Under the pieces are notes generated by a model, which worked only from the letters and a program-made list of their open reading frames with translations, was not told where the DNA came from and did no database searches. DNA of 64,000 nt. Source: Phialocephala subalpina. Lineage: Eukaryota; Ascomycota; Leotiomycetes; Helotiales; Mollisiaceae. A program made the translations under genes and the position numbers. Shown piece by piece: positions 11,528-21,232 of this stretch. The DNA lies in the NCBI GenBank assembly GCA_900073065.1, contig FJOG01000025.1, positions 558,001 through 622,000 of the forward strand, in the 5' to 3' direction. Position 1 is the first letter of the stretch; each line of letters begins with the position of its first letter.

Positions 11528-13110
11528 ATGGGCTCTCTTGAGAATGATTTTCCTTCCTCGGTCATTTGGAAAGACGATCCGAAGTATGAAGAAGCTCGAG
11601 TTGGAAGAGTATTCAACCATAGACGACCAGATCGATATCCTCGCGCTGTCGTTGAAGCAACATCTGTGAAGGACGTAGTTGATGCGGTATTGCTTGCAAG
11701 AGAACTCAACACACGTGTTTCCATCAGGTCTGGAGGCCACAGCTGGGCTGCTGTAAGTGTACCAAAACCAAGATGACCAAGCAAGTGCTAACATCAACCA
11801 GTGGTCTGTTCGAGAGGATGCTGTTCTCATTGACTTAGGAAATTTCAAGCGTCTGGAATATAACGAGGAGAAATCCACAGTGATCGTCTCTCCGAGTACG
11901 ACTGGCCGTATTCTCAACACTTTCTTAGCTACTAAAGGAAAACTTTTCGCTGGCGTAAGCAACTCAATTCCAATGTGTGAATTCCAAAAGCTGATTCAAG
12001 AAGGGACATTGTGCAGATGTAGGGCTTGGCGGCTTTTTGCTGCAGGGTGGAATGGGTTGGAACTGCAAGGTACGTCCAGTACTCTGGGAGAAAGGAGATC
12101 ATACATTGACGATCACTTGCTAGAATTGGGGATGGGCTTGTGAGAAGATCATTGCAATAGAGGTCGTCACGGCGGAAGGGAAAGTGTTGACCTGCAACAA
12201 AGAAGAAAACAGTTGTCTCTACTGGGCAGCTCGTGGTGCTGGACCTGGGTTTCCGGGTATCATCACTGCGTTTCATCTTGAAGTCAGAGATTCGTACACA
12301 AACATGATGTCTTCTACTTTTATGTGGCCAATCTCACAATTCAAAGAAGTGATGGATTGGGTAGTAAAAGTAAGTATCTTCTTTTGTCTCGCTTGAGCAT
12401 GCTGACGAAAATAGATCGCTCCTCAATGCGACGAGTCCGTGGAAGTCGTCTCAGTCGGACTTCGACCGGACCCCACCAAAGAACCAGTCATCCTCGCAGG
12501 CTTCCTATCCTTTCAGAACTCAGAAGAAGCGGCGAGGAAATCCTTGGCACTCGTGAACGATAACCATCCTCCAGGAGCAATCATGGAAGCGATGTGCTCG
12601 CCAACATCACTTGCAAATGAGTATCGCGCTCAAGACTTGGCAAACCCCAATGGACATCGCTACACCTCCGAGAACGCCTACATCGAAAACGATGCTAACG
12701 TATCTGAGATTCTGGAAGAAGCATTCACCACCATGCCAGAAAACACGAAGACCTTCGCCCTCTATTTCGCCATGAACCCATGTTCCAGACGAGAACTCAA
12801 CGGAATGGCATTATCAATGCAATCAGACCATTACTTCGCCTTGTACACTGTCTGGGAAGATCCAAAAGATGATGCAAGATGCCAGGAATGGGTGAAGAGG
12901 GTGATGAGTGGGGTTGAGAAACATAGTGTTGGAGCATATCTGGGAGATTCTGACTTTCAGATCAGGAGGACGAAGTTTTGGGGTGATTCGCAGGCGAGGA
13001 AGTTGATGCATGTGAGACGTGATTATGATCCTGAGGGCATTATTTGTGGGTATCTGGATGATGGGGATAAGTCTGGGGTTGCGGGTTTGGACAATGTTTT
13101 TGAGTTTTGA
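11528..13110 (+). CDS. BBE-like FAD-linked oxidoreductase
   Basis: Exons 11528-11752, 11802-11954, 12004-12069, 12124-12369 and 12415-13110 give 461 residues. The N-terminal half is a PCMH-type FAD domain. RSGGHSW holds His71, the usual 8-alpha-histidyl flavin attachment, and GHCADVGLGG holds Cys129, aligned with the second, cysteinyl attachment of bicovalent berberine-bridge enzymes. The C-terminal BBE segment is present (RRDYDPEG near the end). Such enzymes oxidise sugars, alkaloids or polyketide intermediates with O2, often ring closing or desaturating. There is no signal peptide, unlike many family members, so it probably acts inside the cell. It is followed by the FAD monooxygenase fusion on the same strand. 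Confidence 0.9.
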
Positions 13111-13154
13111 ATTCAATTCAATTCCATTCAAAATGACCAGCATCCTGTGGGCTA

Positions 13155-13425
13155 CTAGAGCTCAGATTTACGGGTAGCATAGACTTCCAGAAGAAATCTT
13201 TTTAACACACGTTTGGCTGTCTGCATATCTTTATTCTCTGCATACCACTCATCTTCCATAGGATACCCTTCATTGCTGCAACTAGCAGGATCAGGATACT
13301 CGATGCCAACATCGACAAATCCGTCAAGCACCGCAAAAGTTTATTGGTCTGAGGTCAAATGATTGAAGGAGATCGGGCTGCGGACTTACAAGAAGTCCAG
13401 CGAAGGGAATTACTTCGCTTTCACG
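13155..13425 (-). pseudogene. Decayed coding remnant
   Basis: On the complementary strand the frame that ends at TAG 13155-13157 reads VDVGIEYPDPASCSNEGYP and continues protein-like to RKSEL. Upstream, the same frame reads PISFNHLTSDQ and then a TAA (13341-13343) before TFAVLDGF; further stops occur above 13390. No GT..AG pair removes that TAA. I read it as the 3' end of a dead gene of unknown family. The stop could have come from CAA or CGA by C-to-T plus other change. Confidence 0.35.
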
Positions 13426-14361
13426 TTATTTTGAAGAGTGAGCAAACTTCCGTTGAAGCAGAATGGAATGTCCCTGGAATATCTTGATCAATTGATAAGA
13501 AGAAAGGGAGGAGGAAAGAGATTGAGAAAGTCGTTGACATTATCGCGACGGGTCGAGAATCTTCAAGGGCCAAACGCTCAGAAACGTCGAGAACTTGATG
13601 TTCTCGTGGCATACAAAAGTGCACTACTTCTCCAATCCATCTAAGCACACTCACAGATGCCCTTCGAAGGGGGGATTGACAACATTATTCAGAATTGAAG
13701 ATGCTATGAGGTTTTGTGTGAAAGTTTGCGTGAATTTCGTTCAGTGACTTATGGTTCTAGCCATTTCGAGAACAGCCTAACCTGAATCGGCTAGGGGAGG
13801 GTTGCTTCCTCGAAGTGTGAGACTTCATTCTCTACTATGGAACGAAGGAAGAACAATGTTTACCACCAGCAGAACTCACCTGGCGACCAAATGTGTGTTT
13901 GCTAGTGCAATCGTATCTCGTCTGGCTAGAGCCTCTGAGTATCAGCAGAAGGTGGGAACCCCGCAGGACCCCAACATGTTGCTTCCAAACCAAACGCAGC
14001 CACAGCGCTTTACACAAGTTTCTGGGGAAACTCCACAGCACCTCTGAGGCGCTCGCCAGCTGACAAACATATGAATCAAAAAATGACCATTCCCCGCCCT
14101 GATTGTATCGTCGCATCGGCCCCTCCATCTTTCCGATCATAACCTTCGTGGAGCCGAACGTCAACTCCGGAACAACTTCCCATCTCGGAAGCACCATTTC
14201 ACCTCGGTCATCCTCCCCTTACCAAATTGGAGAAGTGGCATGTATCTACCCCACACGGAAGCAGTTCTTGGAGGAAATAACAATCAATCTTGGGTATTTC
14301 ATGAAGTGGCTGCCAAATTTGTATAACCTGCTCCAAGAAAACACTCAGAACTGCATCCAAA
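13426..14361. other. Intergenic
   Basis: No supported gene. The last 200 bp are the presumed promoter and leader of the monooxygenase fusion. Confidence 0.4.
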
Positions 14362-16750
14362 ATGGCAGACGGCACGGTAAACGCTTTGAATGGAAATGGA
14401 TCTCATACGAATGGAGTTCATAGACATGGTCTAAAGATCCTGATTGTTGGTGCTGGTGTTGGGGGTTTGACGGCTGCTATTGCGTTGAGACAGCAGGGTC
14501 ATGAGGTTTTGGTGGGTTTCCATTTTTCATTTTATAGATGAACTTATTGACGATTCTGTAGCTGTTTGAGCAGTCTCAATTTGCAAGCGAATTGGGTGCT
14601 GCCATGCATCTAGCTCCAAATGCAAATGGAGTTTTGAGAAGGCTTGGCATTTTTGCAGAGGACTTCGGAGCGAATTTGATGGAGTGGGTAAGTACTTCAG
14701 AACAGGAAATGAGAAGTAGAGAAACTGACAAAAACCAGTTGACCGAGTACAAATCCACTGGAGAGGAAACGAGAAGTATCCCTCTCAAGGAAGCAAACTC
14801 AATATGGCAACATTCCTGGCTTCTGGCTCATCGTGTTCACCTCCACGATGCCTTGAAGCTAGCAGCAACCAGAACTGAAGGCAAAGGTCTTCCAGCAAAA
14901 CTTCACCTCGGCAGCAAGATTGTTGATGTTGATGCCTCAAAAGCCACCATCACGCTCGAAGACGGTAGCACCGTTCAAGGTGACTTGATCATCGGAGCTG
15001 ATGGCGTCAAGTCAATCACCAGAACGAAGGTAGCAGGTCGAGAGGTCAACCCCTTTGGTTCAGGAAAGAGTGCATTCCGATTTCTCATCAATCGGAAAGC
15101 TGCTCAGGATGACCCAATCACGAGGAAATTTGTTGAGAAATCTGGGGAGTTGATCATCTGGTTTGGATCCGATCGACGGGTCGTCATGTATCCCACCACC
15201 AACAACGAACTACTCAACTTCGTGTGCATTCATCCAGAGTCTGAAACTGACGCTGGAAACGACACATGGAATGGAGAAGGGAACTATGACAAGATGTTGA
15301 AAGTTTACGATGGATTTGGCCCCGCGCTGTTGGCACTTCTCGGCAAAGCCGACAGGAGCTCGCTGAAAGTTTGGAAGCTGCTTGATATGGAGACGTTGTC
15401 TTCGTGGGTATGTGTGAAGTCGTCCCCTGAAAAAGAATTGTTCCTAACAAAACCTACAGGTCAATGATCGTCTGGCCTTACTTGGTGATGCAGCACACCC
15501 ATTCACTCCCCATCAGGGACAAGGAGCTGGTGTTGCCATCGAAGATGCAGCAAGTCTTTCAGTCCTTCTACCTCAAGATACTCCAGTCGAGGAGATCCCA
15601 GAGCGTCTCAGACTCTATGAGAAGATCAGAATGGAGCGAGCTCATCGCATCCAAGACTTCTCACGTGTCATGGGATTGGATGTGATAGACGAAGCCAAAT
15701 TTGATAGTAAGTCTTCAATTGAATTGGAAAGATCGAACGAACACCTGACAAAGTTAGTGCGCGAACATACAAATTACAACTTTGGACACGATGAATTTGA
15801 CAACTCAGCCCAAGCATTACGGAAGTGGACATGGGCCAGAAATCCCAACATCTACTGGCGGTAAGAAATTTCTTCCACCAAAACTCAATGAGTGATACTG
15901 ACTGAATCGCCACAGTATGCCAGTAGCCTTCGGACCTATGCCAGGACCCCGACAAACAACATTCGGAATCGAGAGAAAAGCTGACCACTCAACCTTCACC
16001 ACCGCCTCCATCAAATTCAAAACCTCACGCACACTTCTCCAGAACCTCTTCCCACCGAACAGCACCTCCTACCGCTTCAAATCACCCGGAACTGTCGCCT
16101 ATGCCTCATTCTCTCAAACCACCCTCAACAAAATGGAGTGGCTGGGAGGATCAGGATATAATCATATTGGATTATACATCCATGGCGTCGAGTACGTGAA
16201 GAAGAACGGAGATGTGGTCAGTGGGACGTACATGCCTCTCCTTTTCGAAAGTTTAACCGACCCCATTGTTTCCGGACGAGAGGAACTCGGGATGCCGAAA
16301 CTGTACTCCTCAATCGATATTCATAAGCGAGAGAAGTCATACCGCATCAACACCGGCTGGGAAGGTGCGATCTGGGGAAACTTCGTCTGGGATGGTTTGA
16401 AAGAAGCTGATCCGCTCACCGAGAGCGGGTCGATTAGTGGAGAAGATGATGATGGGATCTTGGTGTATAGATATATCCCGACTGTGGGATGGAAGAACAG
16501 GGGGAAGGCTGAGGCTGAGTATCCGGTTTTCGTTCCGTACAAGGAGGATTCTTTGAAGCCGCAGACACAGAGGGTCTGGAAGGCAGAGAAGCCGAAGTTC
16601 AAGCTTGATGCGTTGGATGTGGATGCGTTGCCGACGTTGCATCATATTATCGAGCGGTTGGCAGAGCTGCCTGTGTATGAGATTGTGAGTGGGAAGATTG
16701 TGGAGGGTGTGGGTGTTCCTGATGTGAGGGCGGCACAGAGACTTGAGTAG
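14362..16750 (+). CDS. FAD monooxygenase fused to acetoacetate decarboxylase-like domain
   Basis: Exons 14362-14511, 14562-14687, 14739-15407, 15460-15706, 15758-15860 and 15916-16750 give 709 residues. Residues 25-430 are a class A flavin monooxygenase of the salicylate-hydroxylase type: GAGVGG at 30-35, DLIIGADGVKS, and LLGDAAHPFTPHQGQG at about 322-337. From residue 433 the protein becomes an acetoacetate decarboxylase-like domain: LFESLTDPIVSGREELGMPK at 541-560, with Lys560 where ADC has its Schiff-base lysine and Leu561 where ADC has a second lysine. The likely chemistry is hydroxylation of an aromatic or enolic substrate followed by decarboxylation or a related Lys-dependent step. Two introns are 51 bp and in frame, so a naive ORF reads through them. 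The exon joining the two domains leaves no stop, so this is one polypeptide. Confidence 0.88.
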
Positions 16751-17410
16751 AGTTGAGTTTGGGTGTTATTCTTGCGGCGTAATCATATCTAGACTGCTAT
16801 CTCTCTGAAGGTGTACAATCCCATTATAACTTTGCTTTCTGGAATCTTCTCTTTCGTTTGCGCTACTGCATTTCTCTATGATCGTGAATATCAGAAACAT
16901 TTCCTATCGCCGGTCCCGCTTCAGCACCAGCTCACCTTTACCTCCCAACCTTCAATATAGATTTAAATAAGCATTCTGTCCTTCAACAAAGGCACCAGAT
17001 CAACGCGTTAGTTACCACCATTTCCTGTCTTCCAAAACTCACAACTGACATAAAACAGCATAACCGTGGTGCCTGCAACCTGGGTTCAAGTCCATTAGAC
17101 GCAAATCCCGAGCCCCCCATACCAACCAATCTGTTTCCTATGTCTTCAGCAAAAATTACCATGAAAAAGCAAACCCCCTATGGCCGGTCTGCGGCCTGGG
17201 GTTTCTTCTCCGATACCCCTCGTGTTGGGTATCGGAGTTTCCTTTGTCTTCTCTTCTGGAGTTCAACTTTTGGGAGATTTTTTTTGACTAGGAGTTGCTT
17301 CGATTAACTGGCACAAGTTTTGGGGCTGCTTCATTCGCTAAATCTTCAGGCTTCGAGCTGCTCAGCTTTCCGTCTGTCCCAGCGACGAAAACCCAAAAGA
17401 AAAATGAACA
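16751..17410. other. Intergenic, holds noncoding element copy A
   Basis: 3' flank of the fusion gene and the convergent SDR gene. Contains the structured element listed separately at 16951-17285. Confidence 0.5.
16951..17285 (+). repeat. Structured noncoding element, copy A
   Basis: An ordered set of short blocks shared with 41791-42045: TCAATATAGA..AAATAAG, GTTACCACC, TGTCTTC, GCAAACCC, GGTTTCTT, a hairpin, then TTTGTCTT. The hairpin here is a perfect 11-bp stem (17208-17218 with 17227-17237) and an 8-base loop. A run of eight T follows at 17278-17285, like a Pol III stop. GGTTCAAGTCC at 17083-17093 fits a Pol III box B. It may be a small RNA gene or a SINE-like repeat. No protein frame spans it. 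Confidence 0.4.
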
Positions 17411-18220
17411 TCAATCAATAAACAACCCTCCACTAGCAACCAAATGAACCCCATTCAACCAACTCGCCCTCGGCAAACTCAACATCAAAACCGCATAAGC
17501 AATCTCCCCCGTCTCCGCCATCCTATTTCCCACCGGCGTCTTCTCAATCAACGGACTCAACACCTTCATCATTTCCTCTCCCGCTGCTTGGAAACCCTCT
17601 GTTCTCGTTGGTCCAGGAGAGACGGAATTGACGGTACAGTTGTATTTTGGTGGGAGTTCTTTAGCCCAGACGCGAGTGAAGGAGTCGATCATTCCTTTGG
17701 AGCCGGAGTAGATGGTTTGTCTTGGAGGTCCGTCGCGGGCAGAGATGCTGCAGATGTTGATTATGCGTGCGTCTTGGGGGGCGAGATGGCGGAGTGCGGC
17801 TTGGGTGAGGAGGAATGTCCCTAAATCAATCAGCATCCAGTTTTCCTCAAACAGATGGAAGTACGTACCTCGACAATTCAAATTCACAACGCTATCCCAG
17901 TGCTCCAGCGTCTGTTCCTCAAACGGAAGATTGACCGCAATCCCCGCATTATTGACTAAGATATCAATCTTGCCGTAAGCCTTGACAGTCTCATCGATGA
18001 GCTTTTGTGGACCAGTGGTAGAGGAGATGTCTGCTTCGACGGCGAGACCAGGGGTGGAAAGGCTGGCTACTACGGCGGAGGCCCGCTCGATGAGCGCGGG
18101 TGCGGGGTAGTTGATAATGACTGTCGCGCCTACGGCGGAAAGATCGCGGGCGATTTGGGCACCTATGCCGGAGTCGGAGCCGCTGACTATTGCTACTTTG
18201 CCTTTTAGTGATTGATCCAT
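17411..18220 (-). CDS. Short-chain dehydrogenase/reductase
   Basis: Exons (complement) 18220-17869 and 17820-17411; the 48-bp in-frame intron ends TGATTTAG. 253 residues. Rossmann signature GSDSGIG at 14-20, NNAG in the middle, catalytic Ser in ICSIS, and YSGSK as the YxxxK pair; SPGPTRT follows, as in classical SDRs. It uses NAD(P)H to reduce a ketone or oxidise an alcohol. I start at the Met of MDQSLKGK, which fits family length. An in-frame Met 24 codons earlier (18292) would add a short basic leader. It is divergent from the cupin gene across 358 bp and within the accessory block. Confidence 0.9.
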   Translation of the reverse strand: MDQSLKGKVAIVSGSDSGIGAQIARDLSAVGATVIINYPAPALIERASAVVASLSTPGLAVEADISSTTGPQKLIDETVKAYGKIDILVNNAGIAVNLPFEEQTLEHWDSVVNLNCRGTYFHLFEENWMLIDLGTFLLTQAALRHLAPQDARIINICSISARDGPPRQTIYSGSKGMIDSFTRVWAKELPPKYNCTVNSVSPGPTRTEGFQAAGEEMMKVLSPLIEKTPVGNRMAETGEIAYAVLMLSLPRASWLNGVHLVASGGLFID

Positions 18221-18577
18221 GGTGCTCAGCGGAATTGTTCGGGGCAGTTGTTCAGCGGGAGCACGGCGATTATGGAGGATTTCTCTGAACATATGCTAGC
18301 TCAGGAACATTTGAAGTCGTCAGCTACCCTTGCATAAAGGGTTTTGACCCTCGACCGATTGCCATCGGGTTATTTTCCGCATGGCGGAATGCGGGGCAAA
18401 GTGGAATTCCTCCACGTTCAGAGTCTCATCGTGGGGCCGACACTAGTCGCCCACCTTCGGAACGGTATCCCAAGGCTCGGAATCGAGCATGGAATTACTC
18501 AGCAATTGAAAGAGTGATATTTGCAATCAGTGATACTTCACTTCTCGTGCCTAACTCACACAAGGCAATCTTCAATC
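18221..18577. promoter_or_regulatory. Shared divergent promoter, SDR / cupin
   Basis: A 357-bp intergenic region between divergent starts. It has CCG-N5-CGG at 18377-18387, an everted CGG pair of the kind bound by Zn2Cys6 dimers, and more CGG triplets at 18390-18475. The regulatory role is inferred. Confidence 0.35.
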
Positions 18578-19132
18578 ATGTCTGAAAAATCTCAAGAAAC
18601 GCTTCCAAAAATCCATCGGTTCATAACCGACCACAACTCAGAAGGAAAAGCCATCTTCTCAAACAACGTCCCCGAACCTCTAGACTGGCAAACACTTCCA
18701 GACGGGGCAAAATTTAGTCTTGCATATGCCACCAACAAATTTCCTGTATCCCTTAACTCCAACGAAGATGTCTCAACCTACCAAAACTACCAGCAAAATC
18801 TCCCCGGCATCACGGTTCCAGGCGGGACCGTTCTTCGGATCGTAGACATGCTCCCAGGCGCTCTATCACCTATGCATCGGACTGTCAGTCTGGATTATGG
18901 CGTTGTGTTGGAAGGAGAGGTGGAGCTGGTGCTGGATTCGGGAGAGGTCAGGTTGATGAGGAGAGGTGATGTGGCGGTGCAGAGGGGGACGAACCATGCT
19001 TGGCGAAATGCGAGCCAGAGTAACCCGGCGAGAATGCTGTATGTTTTGCAGGAGGCAACGCCGATTGAGGTCGGTGGGAAGCAGCTGGACGAGGATTATG
19101 GTGGGATCCCGGGTGTGAGGCCTTCGAAGTAA
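18578..19132 (+). CDS. Cupin-domain protein
   Basis: Single exon, 184 residues, starting at MSEKSQETL. A single beta-barrel cupin fold at about 85-165: PMHRTVSLDYGVVLEGEVEL is motif 1, with only the first His kept and Asp/Tyr where the metal-binding Glu is usual; GDVAVQRGTNHAWRN is motif 2 with its His. Metal binding may therefore be reduced or use other ligands. Cupins of this type in fungal clusters act as dioxygenases, isomerases or cyclases. No signal peptide. It shares a promoter region with the SDR gene, which supports co-expression. Confidence 0.85.
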   Translation: MSEKSQETLPKIHRFITDHNSEGKAIFSNNVPEPLDWQTLPDGAKFSLAYATNKFPVSLNSNEDVSTYQNYQQNLPGITVPGGTVLRIVDMLPGALSPMHRTVSLDYGVVLEGEVELVLDSGEVRLMRRGDVAVQRGTNHAWRNASQSNPARMLYVLQEATPIEVGGKQLDEDYGGIPGVRPSK

Positions 19133-19372
19133 GGTTGGACAGACAGCGGATGGAGAAAAGCAGCGCAGAGCATCTCTCGGCATCATCTAGAAGTCCATAG
19201 AACATGTCGCATTGGCCAGTCTTAAGAGCATTCCAATTGTACCGTCTTCGTGAGATCCCACTGTTGATCCACCCAAACTGAGACAGTATTGCTCTCATTT
19301 AAGATGAAGCAAGAGCCTCGCAGAAGACCGGGGACGATGAAAATACCTGATGTCACTTCATTTAAGGCGTCT

Positions 19373-19493
19373 CTACGAAGGGCCCGGTTAAAAAGTATTG
19401 AGCCTCGCACGTGATTTTCCCTGCCAAAAATCAAGTATTTGGGAGAGGAAAGCTCGGACCATGGCTCAATACTTTTTAACCGGCCCTTCGTAG
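19373..19493. repeat. Foldback (MITE-like) element
   Basis: Left arm 19373-19404 and right arm 19463-19493 are inverted copies of CTACGAAGGGCC(C)GGTT.. ending TATTGAGCC: 31 of 32 positions agree, with one extra C in the left arm. The spacer is 58 bp and includes CACGTG. The size and near-perfect arms suit a miniature inverted-repeat element or a recent snap-back duplication. No clear target-site duplication was found. A complementary-strand frame of 131 codons (19617-19222) runs through it, beginning with a signal-like stretch. Confidence 0.6.
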
Positions 19494-19735
19494 GTCCTCC
19501 TAAACATGGATGCCAGGGCCGAGGTTCAACAAATTGGGAGTGACGAACAACACCGGCAAAGAGAAGAATGGCAGTCAAGCAATAAGTGATGGAAGCTCCA
19601 AAACCAGTGTTTGCCACCGGACAGCACTATAGCCGAGAGCCCTAAAGGCTTGCCAAACAAACATTGCTAATATTTAATATAAAATTAACAAGGCAAAACT
19701 ATCTAAATGTCAGCAAATGACTTCGAAAGGTAGAT

Positions 19736-20215
19736 ATGCAACGAAAGTCGGAGATCCAATGTTTGTAATCAAAACGAGTGTGTAGGCAAGCAATAGAAGC
19801 AATCTCAATGTCGGAAATGAAGCTGAAGTGTAGAGGTGACACAAAGAATCCCAAAAATCCAATGACCGTTTTCGGCTCGGAAGTAACGATACGCAACATC
19901 ACCTCCTGAATGTCGGTCTTCAGCACAAAAGTCGCGACAAGCAAATGACTAAATTTCTCAATGTCCGTGACGACTTGAAGACTGACGAACTGCAATAGAG
20001 TTTTCCAATATCGGGCCCAATTTTGAGAAATTCGCAACTGGGGAACCGACATTGCAGAGCTGGCGCCAGTCAACTTGTCCCAGCAATCGAACGAGGATGC
20101 TTCTCTTGGCATTCGGAAAGATATTACGAGGCTCAAGGACTACCTTCCTTCTTTATCGATTCTTGAAGCCTGCTTTTCGTCCTTGATCCAAGGGAGCCAT
20201 ATGGCGTGTCAATAG
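19736..20215 (+). pseudogene. Possible decayed coding frame
   Basis: One frame of 160 codons starts at ATG 19736 and ends at TAG 20213. It contains five internal stops (one TAA and four TGA), each one C-to-T change from CAA or CGA. Its 3' part reads protein-like: GTDIAELAPVNLSQQSNED, then LGIRKDITRLKDYLPSLSIL. The opposite strand is open over the same stretch, as often happens opposite coding DNA. The family is unknown, and chance is not excluded. Confidence 0.25.
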
Positions 20216-21232
20216 GAGTTGTTTAAGTATCTTCTCCGCCGGAAGTTCGACTGGTCTAGCACCTGGCAACGAAGAAGGAACGATCAAAGAATGAGAGACC
20301 CGGACGACGCTTTTGTAAGATGCTCCTTCTCAAAATGCCATACGGAAGAACGCCTCCTCTCTGAATACAAGCACGTACGAATGAGCGAATCAAAGTAACA
20401 CTTGTTGTTCCAATAGTCCGGGTACCGGTACCGGAAGATCTGATCTTGGCATGCTTGTCGTAAGATGATCAGAGACTCTCGAGGGTCTGCAAAAAGGGGG
20501 TCAATTGGCAGACAGGAAAGGGGCCATGCTACGCACCTTTCCGTTTTGGCCCTAGCTCAAACTCCTGGCTCTTGGTCAGATCACGTGCTAACATTATTTT
20601 ACCTTGAGCCTGCGAGGCTCGCACTTCTTCAACCAACTACATCAAGAACATCGCATCCGGAAGATCTCATCAAGAAGTCTTTGTGATGCTTGAGATGAGA
20701 TGAGATAATCTCCTATTCAATATAAAAAGGTCCCCTTACTATTCTGGCCTGGAACGTCCCTTCCTTATGGCTGACTGAAATCGGTTTCTTGGCCCAATAA
20801 ACCCTAGGCAAAGACGCATGGTGGCTTGCGATTGCTGCCGTATCTCAGCCTCACAGGAGCGCAGTTCAAATCAAGCACACTTGAAGAGGATTAGCTGCAG
20901 GCTGCCTTCCACAAAATGGAGAACGCCCAATGTCAGCCGCTCCAAAATACCCCAGTTGAACAGCGCGAAGAAAGACATTTTGAGGGCGCAATGCGCCAAA
21001 TCTGCATAAGCCCACGATATTGCTCAGCCGCTGTGATGCTCGACCGAGAGCCTGCAGTGGAATGCTTTTCTTTTTAGGAAGCTAAGTATCGTGTCACGTC
21101 TACAATTTCATTTCTTACTCTCGCTTTCGCTTTGTACGGCACGGTAATACATCTTGATACTTTCTGTCTTGACTCCAGAAGCGTGTCGGGCCTCGTGAGG
21201 TGTTCTGCAGCAACTCATAATAGGTATACGAA

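Larger units (their letters stand above)
19133..21232. other. Gene-poor region
   Basis: 2.1 kb with no intact gene of recognised family. It carries the foldback at 19373-19493 and a possible decayed frame at 19736-20215. 20700-21232 includes the leader of the chitin synthase gene. Short frames at 20465 and 20818 are unsupported. Confidence 0.5.

Noticed and set aside
17040..17110. Possible tRNA because of GGTTCAAGTCC
   Set aside because: The T-arm stem around it does not pair (two pairs at most) and no cloverleaf can be drawn; kept only as a box B-like motif within element A.
8766..19132. Classical PKS/NRPS/terpene cluster
   Set aside because: No ketosynthase, adenylation or terpene synthase sequence anywhere in the window.
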